NCBI RefSeq assembly: GCF_049060325.1
Contig: NZ_JBMGPW010000004.1
Location: 1 to 64,000, forward strand
Source: Vescimonas sanitatis
GTDB taxonomy: Bacteria > Bacillota > Clostridia > Oscillospirales > Oscillospiraceae
Direction: 5' to 3'
Length of the DNA: 64,000 bases
Every line of letters starts with the position of its first letter. Positions within the stretch are counted from its first letter, which is position 1. A program made the translations under genes and the position numbers. Under the pieces are notes generated by a model that did no database searches, had not been told where the DNA came from, and worked only from the letters and a program-made list of their open reading frames with translations. This document shows, piece after piece, positions 1 to 8,081 of the stretch.

Positions 1-63
1 CCCCGCATTGGTTAACAACTCCAGGGCACGCTGTGCAGTTGCGTCTAATTCAATCAGTTTCAT
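1..63 (-). CDS. Hypothetical protein, N-terminal part only
   Basis: The first 21 codons of a minus-strand gene that runs off the left edge. The start is ATG at 61-63 with GGAGGG (66-71) just upstream. The visible peptide begins MKLIELDATAQRALELL, an amphipathic helix-like stretch with no recognisable domain. It is probably another accessory gene of the conjugative element. Nothing can be said about function. Confidence 0.45.
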   Translation of the reverse strand, partial: MKLIELDATAQRALELLTNAG

Positions 64-88
64 AGGCCCTCCTTATATTTTGTGGTGT

Positions 89-117
89 CAGACGGTTGTC
101 TGCATGTCCACATTATA
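89..117 (-). promoter_or_regulatory. Candidate promoter with operator-like palindrome
   Basis: On the minus strand a TATAAT -10 hexamer lies at 112-117, about 50 bp upstream of the ATG at 63. A 5-4-5 palindrome, CAGAC-GGTT-GTCTG (89-102), lies where transcription would start, a common position for a repressor site. No good -35 hexamer is visible, so this is a weak call. Confidence 0.3.
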
Positions 118-135
118 TAAAATGAGGCCCGCTTT

Positions 136-201
136 GTTATTCCGAAGTTTTTGCGGAGAATCCTTGTTTTACAAGACTCTATGCAATGACTTCGGAATAA
201 C
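136..201. repeat. 66-bp near-palindromic element
   Basis: Perfect 13-bp inverted arms, GTTATTCCGAAGT (136-148) and ACTTCGGAATAAC (189-201), enclose a central CTTGT-TTT-ACAAG hairpin (163-175). The interior arms are partly complementary too, so the whole stretch can fold on itself. It lies at the point where the cytosine methyltransferase reading frame stops resembling its family. It could be a small palindromic mobile repeat or a recombination scar. Confidence 0.55.
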
Positions 202-444
202 TATTTTCTCGGCATAATCCTGACAGGGGCTGCCGCCGCAGATAATGTCCACGGGCGGCAGCTCGTCCCCGCGCAGCTTCGTGATATCCCCATAGTGCAG
301 CATCCCCGGCAGTCGTTCCGCTGTAACGCGGATGGGGAAAGCCTCGATCTCGCTGGCCCACAGGGGCACAACGCCGTTATGGATGGCCGCCAGCGGGAAG
401 CCTCCTATTCCATCGAAAAGACTTCCCATGGTGATAACTCTCAT
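169..444 (-). pseudogene. Truncated DNA (cytosine-5) methyltransferase
   Basis: The N-terminal piece of a C5 cytosine methyltransferase. Motif I (GSLFDGIGGF, residues 7-16) binds SAM, and motif IV with the catalytic cysteine (GGSPCQD, residues 70-76) is present. Right after PCQD family similarity ends and the frame runs into a palindromic repeat, stopping at residue 91. Intact enzymes are above 300 residues and need motifs VI to X, so this product cannot methylate DNA. Its ATG overlaps the TrbL stop by 4 nt (ATGA), showing that it was translated from the same polycistronic message. In such elements these enzymes usually protect incoming DNA from host restriction. Confidence 0.8.
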
Positions 445-1340
445 TTCGCCGCGGCCACCACCGTCCGCGCCATACTGACCGCGCTCTGTGCCGTGTAGAC
501 AGCCGAGGAGATATTGGCCCGCGTGGTGGTATCCAGCCCGAACGCACCGGCGATACGGGGGATCTCTCCGGCAGAGAGCATAAGTCCCAGGCCCAGCAGC
601 GCGTGATCCTTAAACACCATCAAGCCAGCTACAAGGATGGTGGCCTGCAAAAAAGCCGTGAGACACAGACCCACGACCTGCTTACACCACTGTATGAATC
701 CGTCGCCATAGCCGCGCGGTACAGAGAACATATACAGACTGCCCACCGCGATCTGAATGAGTAAAATACCGCCGCGCTTAAGGTTGGCGAAGAAGACCTT
801 AATGACCGCGTAGGCCATCAGCGCAAGGCAGAAGATGACCATAAGTCCGCTGGTTACCGGGCCAAAGCCCCGCAAAATGATTTGTCCGGAAGATGTCAGG
901 CTCTCCACGGCGTTGAAATCCTCCAGCGCCGCTTTCGCCGCATCCCCGATGCTGGTCGTCCCAAAGCCGGTGATGCCTGCCGTCAGGTCGGCCTGCAGCG
1001 ATACCGCCAGCTCATACAAACGCACCGGTACCTGTGTAAAAAGGGAGACCGCCAGAAAACCTTTCATGGCATTCAAAGCCGTTTCCTTGACATTACCGCG
1101 GCCACCGGAATATTCCACGCCGCACTCGAAGCAGGCTACCACCAGCCCTATGGCAAACAGCGCCCAGCCCAGATAGGAGAAAAACAATACCACGCTCTGT
1201 ACCCAGCTCATGGCAAAGAGCTCGGCGCCCATGTTTCCCATCTCCGAAAAGAAATTGCCGAGAAAGCCCACGATCTGACCGTAGAACCAGTCCACGATCT
1301 GACCCAGCACCGTATCGGCTACAAAGTCCCAAATAAAAAT
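441..1340 (-). CDS. TrbL/VirB6-like conjugal transfer membrane protein
   Basis: A polytopic membrane protein with a long hydrophobic N-terminal region, a soluble loop (FECGVEYSGGRGNVKETA) and further transmembrane segments towards the C terminus. This is the pattern of the TrbL/VirB6 channel component in Clostridia conjugative elements. The usual predicted start would be GTG at 1310, but the strong SD GGAGG (1350-1354) is 39 nt from it. The frame stays open to an ATT at 1338-1340, 9 nt from that SD, which would add IFIWDFVADT to the N terminus. I therefore chose ATT as the probable start; an in-frame TGA at 1347-1349 rules out anything further upstream. The 3' end overlaps the methyltransferase fragment by 4 nt. 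Confidence 0.75.
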   Translation of the reverse strand: MFIWDFVADTVLGQIVDWFYGQIVGFLGNFFSEMGNMGAELFAMSWVQSVVLFFSYLGWALFAIGLVVACFECGVEYSGGRGNVKETALNAMKGFLAVSLFTQVPVRLYELAVSLQADLTAGITGFGTTSIGDAAKAALEDFNAVESLTSSGQIILRGFGPVTSGLMVIFCLALMAYAVIKVFFANLKRGGILLIQIAVGSLYMFSVPRGYGDGFIQWCKQVVGLCLTAFLQATILVAGLMVFKDHALLGLGLMLSAGEIPRIAGAFGLDTTTRANISSAVYTAQSAVSMARTVVAAAK

Positions 1341-1362
1341 AAGCTCTCACCTCCATAAACGC

Positions 1363-1395
1363 AGGAAGCACTCTGCCGTCAGCAGAGTGCTTCCT
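1363..1395. terminator. Hairpin between HipA-like gene and TrbL gene
   Basis: A perfect 14-bp stem, AGGAAGCACTCTGC with its complement, around a 5-nt loop. It is immediately downstream of the HipA-like stop codon and upstream of the TrbL ribosome binding site on the minus strand. There is no long U tract, so it may act as a partial terminator or an RNA-stabilising hairpin inside the operon. Confidence 0.5.
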
Positions 1396-1416
1396 GTTAT
1401 CGTATTATGTTGCAGG

Positions 1417-2643
1417 TCACAGTTCCATCTTAAAGCCGTAATCCTGCGCCCTGTCCTGTTCCACATCCTGTGCCACGTCATCCTCCTGCCGCTGCACCTT
1501 CGCCAAGACCATCAGCTGTCCAAGCCGGGAGGAAAATGCAGAGATGATCGCAGCCTTACGGCTCTCGTCCACATACTCACCGGCCTGATCCAAGATGTCC
1601 CGGATATCCTGCTCAACGCCCCTCAGCCTATCAAAGTCGATCCAGCCGAAAGAGGTCACCAGCTTGAGCTGTTCATGGTGCGTTTTTTTGAATGGTTTAC
1701 ACTCAATGGCACGGGCGGAGAGGATCTGGGGTGTCAGCTTATCGTACCCCAAGGAGGAGCCGCTATCGAAGATAGGTGCGGCGCCCAACCATTCCAGTGT
1801 ATCTGCACTGCGGAGTAGTCCGAAGTTGTTCTGATGCCTGTCCTCGTTGGCGATAAGGTAGTCCAGCACGATCATCTGATCCACCGCGTGTTCCATACCC
1901 TCCACACCCAACGCCTCGCAGCAGTTCAGATAGTGGCGGTAGACCGATGTGTTGTTGTCCTTTTTCACGGACTGCATCACGCGCCACGCGCTGACAAGCT
2001 CCGTGTCCGGCGTAACGAAATCCTCACAGACACTGTAGGGCGTGTCATCATCCCAGAGCAGTGTATAGGGGACGTGGGGAATGCCCAGTCTCTCCGCCAC
2101 CAGCGATGCGATCACCTCGTTGAACGGCTGCTGCATAAAGGGATTGCTTCCTGCTTTCAGAAGACACCGCTTCCCGTCGATGATCTTCCATCGCTTCTTC
2201 AGATAGCCATCCGACGTGTTGTCAGGGGAGCTGAAATCGAAATTCGCCGCGTCTGTGGCCTTGCCCAGCAGGACATCACCGATATCCTCTGAGAAGGGAT
2301 TTTCGAAAAAGTTGATACGCTCCCACTGGAGGTCGCTGCCCCAGGGCCTGACCCAGTACTGGTCTGAGAGGCTCAGGCCAAAGCAGCGTGTCAGCAACAC
2401 CTGCGTATTGGGCAGATTCAGTGTTTCCAGTGCCTTTCGCACACCGGAACGGCTGGCGGGAATGCAGCGGTCGATCCACCATGCATTGAGCGCGGCACGA
2501 TCCACACCGTCCCGCCTTGAGGCTGTTGCCACAGGAAGATGCTCCGAACGATACACCGCGTCGATCCGCTGGATAGAACTTGTCACCTCATCCAGCTCCA
2601 TATCGAGGACTGCGATGTTCTTGTGCATCAGCGTATACTGCAT
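1417..2643 (-). CDS. HipA-like kinase-fold protein
   Basis: About 408 residues. The C-terminal half has kinase-like signatures typical of HipA: LDYLIANEDRHQNNFGLL (catalytic loop with Asp and Asn, around residues 260-277) and APIFDSGSSLG (DxG-like metal-binding segment, around residue 290). The ATG at 2643 is preferred over 2673 because AGAGGTGG sits 5 nt before it. No HipB-type antitoxin lies next to it; neighbours are conjugation genes. A phosphotransferase role follows from the family, while the target and whether it acts as a toxin are unknown. Proteins of this kind recur in Firmicutes conjugative elements. Confidence 0.7.
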   Translation of the reverse strand: MQYTLMHKNIAVLDMELDEVTSSIQRIDAVYRSEHLPVATASRRDGVDRAALNAWWIDRCIPASRSGVRKALETLNLPNTQVLLTRCFGLSLSDQYWVRPWGSDLQWERINFFENPFSEDIGDVLLGKATDAANFDFSSPDNTSDGYLKKRWKIIDGKRCLLKAGSNPFMQQPFNEVIASLVAERLGIPHVPYTLLWDDDTPYSVCEDFVTPDTELVSAWRVMQSVKKDNNTSVYRHYLNCCEALGVEGMEHAVDQMIVLDYLIANEDRHQNNFGLLRSADTLEWLGAAPIFDSGSSLGYDKLTPQILSARAIECKPFKKTHHEQLKLVTSFGWIDFDRLRGVEQDIRDILDQAGEYVDESRKAAIISAFSSRLGQLMVLAKVQRQEDDVAQDVEQDRAQDYGFKMEL

Positions 2644-2729
2644 CGTGCCACCTCTTTTCTCAGTCATTTCCATGTTATTCTACCACGCTTTCTGCAAAAA
2701 GCCAACCGAAAAATGTTCAGACATCGCGG

Positions 2730-3071
2730 TCACACACCCACGATGTCCCAGATGTACAGCGGCGCCGTCAGCGTGAACACCAGGCAGGCAAACAGAATGG
2801 CCGGTGCCGTCCATTCAAACTGGCCCGTCTTTCGGTAGTCGAAGTACGAAGTACCCAGCTTCACAAAGAAGAAAATGGCGAGGATCATATCAATGGCAGG
2901 AAATACCACATTGTTGACAACGGTCTTGATCTGCCCTGATGCCGCCGCCCATGTACTCTCCACGGCTCCGGCAACATCGCCCCTGCCGGTGGCGTAGGCC
3001 GCCACGGAAAACAACCAGCAGAGCAGCGTCGCCGCACCGCAGACCAGCACTGCACGTTTCACATATCTCAT
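2730..3071 (-). CDS. TrbC/VirB2-like pilin-type protein (DUF3852-like)
   Basis: 113 residues. It has an N-terminal signal peptide (charged MRYVKR, hydrophobic core, Ala-rich cleavage region YAT) followed by two hydrophobic segments, TVVNNVVFPAIDMILAIFFF and PAILFACLVFTLTAPLYI. Size and layout match the VirB2/TrbC-type pilus subunits of Gram-positive conjugation systems. The start at 3071 is set by GGAGG 5 nt upstream; the GTG at 3086 would be on top of that SD. It lies upstream of the TrbL gene in the same transcription direction, consistent with a mating-channel operon, with the HipA-like gene between them. Confidence 0.7.
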   Translation of the reverse strand: MRYVKRAVLVCGAATLLCWLFSVAAYATGRGDVAGAVESTWAAASGQIKTVVNNVVFPAIDMILAIFFFVKLGTSYFDYRKTGQFEWTAPAILFACLVFTLTAPLYIWDIVGV

Positions 3072-3082
3072 AGCTTCCTCCT

Positions 3083-3529
3083 TCACATCGTCATTTCGCC
3101 CATAGTGGATGCGTCCTGGTTCTGCCGCAGCCTTGCCAGCTCCGCTCGGTAGTCACTGGCGAAGCCGTCCAGCACAGCGGGATGGCTGCCAATGAGGAAG
3201 GTATGGCGGTGTCCGCCGTCTTCAGGTATAAAGATGGCGCTGCTCCATCTCTTGTTCGTTTCGTGGTAGCGTCCGTCATAGGCGTGCAGCTGCAAGGTGT
3301 TGGCCAGCACATACCCTACACGCCTATAGCCGTACTGGTCAATGACGCTTTTGGCGCAGCCGTCCTTGAGATACATTCCGTCAAAGTCCCGATGGATCGC
3401 AAGCTCTATCGCCCCGGCACAGGCACAGTTGGTGCGAAAATTGGCACGCCACAGCTCCAGTTCGCCCCTGTCCCTTGCCTCCTTCGCCGTGTAGGGGTAC
3501 ATTGCCTCATTCGGCAGCATAGACCACAT
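3083..3529 (-). CDS. DUF3849 family protein
   Basis: About 148 residues. The segment MYPYTAKEARDRGELELW near the N terminus and the YRRVGYVLANTLQL segment match what I know of DUF3849, a family almost confined to Firmicutes mobile elements. Function is unknown. The start at 3529 has GGAGG 6 nt upstream (3536-3540) and lies inside the 3' end of the upstream gene, a 23-nt overlap that suggests coupled translation. No catalytic motif is evident. Confidence 0.75.
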   Translation of the reverse strand: MWSMLPNEAMYPYTAKEARDRGELELWRANFRTNCACAGAIELAIHRDFDGMYLKDGCAKSVIDQYGYRRVGYVLANTLQLHAYDGRYHETNKRWSSAIFIPEDGGHRHTFLIGSHPAVLDGFASDYRAELARLRQNQDASTMGEMTM

Positions 3530-3881
3530 CTCCCTCCTCCAGATAGCATTCCAGCAGGGACGGGCAGCAGCCGCTATCCAGCAGCAGCTTCCGGATCGGC
3601 GCAGGCACGGCATCGAGGTCAAATTCCCTCACGTCCGAATCGCAGTCCTTGCAGCAGGGCATACGACAGGCGTCCAGCAGGGCAGACACAAGCTGCGATG
3701 CCGCGTCAAACAGTCCGGCCAGTGCGTCTGCCGTCTGTACCGCTGTCATCTCACGAGGCATAAGCAGCAGAAGGCTGTGCGTCATCTGGGCAGACAGATC
3801 TACGCCCGCCATGCCGCATTCTGCCAACTCACTGCCGGGGATGGTCAGGCCGGTCTTGTCCAGTGTCATTTCGTTCTTCAT
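3507..3881 (-). CDS. Conserved mobile-element protein of unknown function
   Basis: 124 residues, mostly helical, acidic in the second half. A cysteine pair (CRMPCCKDCD, around residues 72-81) and a second CC near residue 104 could bind metal. The ATG at 3881 follows GAGGAGGA at good spacing. It is followed by an overlapping DUF3849 gene and preceded, 13 nt away, by the adenine methyltransferase gene. I do not recognise the family. Confidence 0.6.
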   Translation of the reverse strand: MKNEMTLDKTGLTIPGSELAECGMAGVDLSAQMTHSLLLLMPREMTAVQTADALAGLFDAASQLVSALLDACRMPCCKDCDSDVREFDLDAVPAPIRKLLLDSGCCPSLLECYLEEGDVVYAAE

Positions 3882-3893
3882 GATAGATCCTCC

Positions 3894-4859
3894 TCAAGTT
3901 CTCAAAGGTCGTTCCGGGATATGCACCAGTCGGCATATCTTCCCATCGCTGCTGTAATCGCCGAATATCGTCATCTGCGATGCAAAAACACGGGGGTCAT
4001 AGTTGGTCATGATGTATTCCCGGTATATGTCATTTTTCTTCTTGGATTGGCTGTTGGGACGCTCCACTTCATAAATGAAAAAGTCCTCGTAGAGCCTGCG
4101 AATATAGTCGCAGTTGTTATAGGACACCATGGCGAAGCCCTTGTGCTGCGCCAGTACGTCATGGAGCCGTTGATGGTCACTGCGGGGAAACTCCACCGCG
4201 TAACGCTCCGCCTCATAATAGGGCGGGTCACAGTAGACCGTGGTCTGCGGGTCATTATGGGTGGTGATGATGCTCTCGAAATCCTTATTCTCCAGCGCTA
4301 CATCCTTCAGGCGGTGAGAACACTCCCAAATATCCCGAAAAAACCGCTGTATATCGCAGGAGCTCACACCATAACTGTCGCCGTTGCCGTTATAGCTGTA
4401 TCGCTGCAGCTTGTAGATAGCGGCGGCGCGGCGCACATCCGACAGCTCCGCACGGCTTTGCAGCAGCCGCTTGACCTCCTCCGCCTCCGGCGGTGGGAAC
4501 ATCTGCTCTGCCAGCTGCAGCTCCTCATCCAGATACAGCTGTGTGAAGTCCTCGCCCTGCAGCTGTCTGCGCAGCACATCAAATTCATCACGGGCATTGA
4601 TGGGGAGAAAGCTCAGTTCTTTCGTCAGGGCCATAGGGCGGTGCTTGACGCAGAAAAGCAGGTTATACAGGTCGTGGTTCAGGTCGTTATATATTTGCAG
4701 GCACCCCTTCGGCACGGCGGTATTCAGCGTGATGATACCGCTGCCGCCAAACACATCCACCAGTGCTTTATAATGGATGGGCAAGAGCATCTGTATGGCC
4801 CACATAAGCTGTCCCTTACCGCCCATCCAAGGCATGAGCTTTATCAGGCTGTCACGCAT
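3894..4859 (-). CDS. D12-class adenine-N6 DNA methyltransferase (Dam-like)
   Basis: 321 residues. It has all hallmarks of the alpha-type (D12/Dam) family: PWMGGKGQL near the N terminus (target recognition/cofactor region), SAM-binding motif I VDVFGGSGI (about residues 36-44) and catalytic motif IV DPPYYEAE (about residues 210-217). The product methylates adenine N6 in a short DNA site that cannot be read from sequence. The start at 4859 overlaps the upstream gene by 8 nt, with GGAGAA upstream. In a conjugative element it probably protects transferred DNA from host restriction, together with the ArdA-like protein and the now broken cytosine methyltransferase. Confidence 0.88.
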   Translation of the reverse strand: MRDSLIKLMPWMGGKGQLMWAIQMLLPIHYKALVDVFGGSGIITLNTAVPKGCLQIYNDLNHDLYNLLFCVKHRPMALTKELSFLPINARDEFDVLRRQLQGEDFTQLYLDEELQLAEQMFPPPEAEEVKRLLQSRAELSDVRRAAAIYKLQRYSYNGNGDSYGVSSCDIQRFFRDIWECSHRLKDVALENKDFESIITTHNDPQTTVYCDPPYYEAERYAVEFPRSDHQRLHDVLAQHKGFAMVSYNNCDYIRRLYEDFFIYEVERPNSQSKKKNDIYREYIMTNYDPRVFASQMTIFGDYSSDGKICRLVHIPERPLRT

Positions 4860-5145
4860 CAAATTTCTCCAACGCACGCTCCAGTCCGGAGATAGCCGCG
4901 TCCAGTCCGCTGCGCATTTTCTGCAAGCCGCGGATGGTATCATAGACCTCCGCCGCCGTTTCCGCGAAGTAGTAGCCCCGCTGGTCTGCCGCGATGGGTA
5001 CGGTGTCCTGCCGCAGACGGTTGACGCGCCGCCGCAGCTCGTTCCCGCTGATGCCCAGCACACGCTCCAATTCCCGGCTGCTGATCACATTTCTGCGCCC
5101 CTTAAATCCATTTTCCAGATACAGGGCGACGGTTTCCTTCGTCAT
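4852..5145 (-). CDS. Small helix-turn-helix protein with C-terminal coiled coil
   Basis: 97 residues. Residues 22-45 (ISSRELERVLGISGNELRRR) form a helix-turn-helix-like segment, followed by a beta-rich wing containing RGYYFAET. The last 35 residues are heptad-rich (LQKMRSGLDAAISGLERALEKF) and likely dimerise. It is cotranscribed with, and overlaps, the Dam-like gene. It could regulate the element or be a phage-type DNA-binding accessory protein. The exact family is not identified. Confidence 0.6.
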   Translation of the reverse strand: MTKETVALYLENGFKGRRNVISSRELERVLGISGNELRRRVNRLRQDTVPIAADQRGYYFAETAAEVYDTIRGLQKMRSGLDAAISGLERALEKFDA

Positions 5146-5239
5146 TCTTGCACTCCCTTCCGGTGACCGTTCACCGAAAAGGGCGCAAAAAGAGGGATCG
5201 CCATCCCTTTTCGGAAAGCGGCCCCATTGTTGTTAAATT

Positions 5240-6406
5240 TTACTGCATGGTCATGTCCACGCCTTGCCGCGGTACTTGCAGCGGCTGTCCGTCCGGACGG
5301 CAGATATAGCCGTAGTCACTGAAAACTCCCTTATCCCGCCATAACAGCGCTGCGCCGTAGGCGTCCATATTCAGATACCGCATCAGCAGGTCACCATCCG
5401 GGTCTCCCACGATGACGGAGAGCTCCTCCCTCGCCAATCCCTCCAGAGAATAGAGCCCCGGCTCAAGGGCATATTCGCTCAGATGCTCTGCCAGTGCAAG
5501 CGCATCGTCCAGGCTTCTGATGTCCAGCTGACCGGCCACAGCCTTGAACTTTATCAGTTCGTTATTTCTGTCCAGTTCCTCCAGGCACTGTGCAAATCGG
5601 TTGATCTGCTCCATGCCGTCATAGGCCATATCCGTGAAGTGCCACATCTCCGGCATGGCGGCGTCGCACTCCTCCAGCCGCACCTCCTGCCAGCTGTCCA
5701 CCTCCAGGCAGTCCAGTACGGCGTCCAGCTCCGCCTGCTTTGCGGGTAGGTACAACTTTACAGCACGGATGTCGCTGACACAGAGGAAATAGATCATATA
5801 CGGCGGCTTTCGTGGCGGTCTGCCCAAGTTGGACGGGGCCTGCCGCAGCTCGGACTCCTGCATCACATAGCCGCGGGGCGTAAGTACGCCGCCCTCACCC
5901 TCACGCATCGATCTGCCGATCTTCTCGTAGTCCAGCATTTCCAATACGCTGTCCGGCACGGTTGCCAAAGCCGGAAGAAAATCGTTCTCCACGTAGAACT
6001 GTCCCAGTGCTGCATCGTCCGTGATCCCCGGCACCACATGACAGCAATCCACGCTGTATGCCAGATCCAGTACCCGCCGGAGCGTCAGATCACCGCCGTT
6101 GTTCTGATACAGATTGTTAAGCTCCATCTGCACCAGACCCTCGAAAGCCACGGCATCCACATCACCGAATGTACGGAGCTTCTCTGCCAGTGCGTTAAAC
6201 TGGTACAAATCGTACCCATCAAGATGTGGGGCGAGAAATTCATATCGGCCCATGTCCTCCACCTGCCAATAGGGTTCTTGTCCAGCTGACAGACGCAGTC
6301 TGTCCATGGCATCCACCATTTCCCATGGCGTGGCGGGCAGCTCCAGCTCCGCGTGATTGCTGTTGTCGGGATTGCCCATGTATATGGAGATAATCTTTTT
6401 ATCCAA
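5240..6406 (-). CDS. ArdA-like mobile-element accessory protein
   Basis: About 388 residues, strongly acidic. It contains a region reminiscent of elements' anti-restriction proteins (residues 1-110: ELPATPWEMVDAMDRLRL, YEFLAPHLDGYDLYQFNALAE) and a second, related-looking acidic module around residues 200-310. The tail MDAYGAALLWRDKG followed by DYGYICRPDGQP resembles tails I associate with ArdA-type proteins in Clostridia elements. DNA-mimic inhibition of type I restriction is inferred from this. The TTG at 6404-6406 overlapping the upstream stop codon is the likely start, since the upstream ATG would extend 21 residues into the previous gene. Confidence 0.6.
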   Translation of the reverse strand: MDKKIISIYMGNPDNSNHAELELPATPWEMVDAMDRLRLSAGQEPYWQVEDMGRYEFLAPHLDGYDLYQFNALAEKLRTFGDVDAVAFEGLVQMELNNLYQNNGGDLTLRRVLDLAYSVDCCHVVPGITDDAALGQFYVENDFLPALATVPDSVLEMLDYEKIGRSMREGEGGVLTPRGYVMQESELRQAPSNLGRPPRKPPYMIYFLCVSDIRAVKLYLPAKQAELDAVLDCLEVDSWQEVRLEECDAAMPEMWHFTDMAYDGMEQINRFAQCLEELDRNNELIKFKAVAGQLDIRSLDDALALAEHLSEYALEPGLYSLEGLAREELSVIVGDPDGDLLMRYLNMDAYGAALLWRDKGVFSDYGYICRPDGQPLQVPRQGVDMTMQ

Positions 6407-7379
6407 GCTCCATCCCCCCACGGCGCTGTACGATGTCCTCACAGTTGTCCGGGTCTGCACCGGGTACATCCCAGCCGCACATGCTGCCGATCTTCATGGC
6501 CTCCTCCTGCGCAGGCGTCACGCCCCTCTTTCTGTTCTGCTCATCCGCGATACGGCGGTTCTCGCGGGCGTCACCGGTAGACCAATCGCTGGGGTAGTAC
6601 CCGCTTTCGCCGCGTTTGATGCAGATAAGCTGTCCTGTGCCCGGCAGCAGCGTGAAGCACATCTCCGGCAGCTTTTCAAAGTGGGCGCAGAAGCGTTCCC
6701 GCTCCGTCTGGATGCTCCAACCGTGATCCTGCCACAGGTGCACATACAGCTCGCTGCCGCGTCCAACGGCGATCTCATGCTGCTCGAAACCCTCGCCCCA
6801 GCCGTCCGACGCCTGTCCTTCAATATATTCCTTCAGCGTGGTCAGCTCTGCCGCTGACAACTCGCCGCTGATCTGACATTCCGCGATACCCCACAGCTTG
6901 CCGTTTCGCCGCTCCACGTCGAAGGTAACGGAGCGCACCTTGTCGTTCACACTGTCCGGCGTATCGTACCAGTGCATGATGCCTCGGGTGGTCTCCTCCG
7001 GCATCCGATACTTCACCAGTGCGCTGCGGATATGATCCTCATACGCGGTCAGGTCGTGTCCGGTCAGCAGCTCCGGTTCTTCCTGCATATTGCCATACAC
7101 ATCCGGCTCATAAAGCTCGGCGGTAAGCGGCATATATAGCTTCGTCATTCTGAGCTCGGGCGGTAAAACGGTAAAGCTGTCCACGCCGGGGATGAGCACC
7201 AGCGTCCGTCCGTTGTCCCATTTCATATGAAACTGCCCGGCGTCGTCGATATAGTCCAGTTTCCCCGTCGTGCCAGCCTCCACCGGTGCATACGGATCCT
7301 GCATGGAGTCCAGCCGGATGCGTGTACCCACAGGGTACTGCTTCCGCAGGAACGTCAGCATCTCCCGATTTACGTTCAT
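6399..7379 (-). CDS. DUF4314 domain protein
   Basis: About 326 residues. The N-terminal YPVGTRIRLDSMQDPYAPV, followed by a FHMKWDNGRTLVLIPGVDSF segment (residues 14-72), is the DUF4314 SH3-like domain common in mobile elements. The middle and C-terminal parts have no domain I can name; one section (ELYVHLWQDHGWSIQTERERF) recurs in element-encoded hypotheticals. The start at 7379 has GGGAGGAA upstream. The 3' end overlaps the next gene's TTG start. Function is unknown. Confidence 0.7.
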   Translation of the reverse strand: MNVNREMLTFLRKQYPVGTRIRLDSMQDPYAPVEAGTTGKLDYIDDAGQFHMKWDNGRTLVLIPGVDSFTVLPPELRMTKLYMPLTAELYEPDVYGNMQEEPELLTGHDLTAYEDHIRSALVKYRMPEETTRGIMHWYDTPDSVNDKVRSVTFDVERRNGKLWGIAECQISGELSAAELTTLKEYIEGQASDGWGEGFEQHEIAVGRGSELYVHLWQDHGWSIQTERERFCAHFEKLPEMCFTLLPGTGQLICIKRGESGYYPSDWSTGDARENRRIADEQNRKRGVTPAQEEAMKIGSMCGWDVPGADPDNCEDIVQRRGGMELG

Positions 7380-7380
7380 A

Positions 7381-7629
7381 CTAAATTCCTCCCATCGTCT
7401 GTGTGTAGTCTTCCAGCTCACATGGGTTTTCCTCACCAAGAAAGTCAAACAGGATGTCATCTGCTGCCTTGCGGATAGCGGGATCGTCTGTCAGGACTTC
7501 ATAGCGGAAACCTGAGGTACTAAAATATGGCAATTCCCTACGGATGCAGTCCAGGAAGGCGTCTGCATCGTCATAGAGGCTGTCATCGTCTCCCACGAAG
7601 GTCACCTTGCCGAAAATGCTTATAGTTAT
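7381..7629 (-). CDS. Small acidic protein with a probable non-ATG start
   Basis: About 82 residues beginning ITISIFGKVTFVGDDDSLYD. A perfect SD, AAAGGAGGTGAG, precedes it, but no ATG, GTG or TTG follows in frame. The candidate starts are ATA at 7627-7629, ATA at 7621-7623 and ATT at 7615-7617. Either an unusual start is used or the gene has lost its start codon. The protein is acidic (DDDSLYDDAD, LGEENPCELED) and lies directly before the DUF4314 gene. Function is unknown. Confidence 0.5.
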   Translation of the reverse strand: MTISIFGKVTFVGDDDSLYDDADAFLDCIRRELPYFSTSGFRYEVLTDDPAIRKAADDILFDFLGEENPCELEDYTQTMGGI

Positions 7630-8006
7630 CTCACCTCCTTTCTCTCGCAGTACACCACAAAGCGCTGCCTCCCGCCGCTGGCGTAGGGGTGGCAGGTCAG
7701 AAGCGTCAGCAGGTCGCACCCCTGCTGTATCTTGATCTTATCTACCTCATGGGGCTGGATGATCTGAATGTCAGCTACGGTGTAGGTCAGCGTCTCCCAT
7801 AAGTTGGTGAGCCTCACGGTATCGCCCGCCTGCAAGCGGTCGATATACCGGAAGTAGTCCGCACCGCGCCAGCCCCGGTGTCCGGCAATGACCTGGATCG
7901 TACCCTTGTCTGCGGCGTTGCGGTACCTCTCCTTGCCTGTCGGACGGAAAGACGCTAAAATATGACGATGACACCGTTTATCCTCGGGCATTTTGCGCTG
8001 CCACAT
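7626..8006 (-). pseudogene. 5'-truncated class C-type sortase
   Basis: Only the C-terminal half of a pilin-type sortase is present: catalytic His in VIAGHRGWRGADYF, the TLxTC box LLTLLTCHPYAS with the catalytic Cys, and the catalytic Arg in GGRQRFVVYCER. The first 35 residues do not look like sortase, and the N-terminal membrane anchor and first beta strands are missing, so the break is near position 7905. Full-length enzymes are above 200 residues. It should have polymerised the pilin encoded at 9633-10544; the plus-strand sigma/anti-sigma block now lies between them. Confidence 0.75.
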
Positions 8007-8081
8007 TCACCGCTGAAAAAACTGTAACCTGTCCACCGCTTTTTGCAACTTACTGGATGAGAGCTCTTAAAGGAGGCCGTC

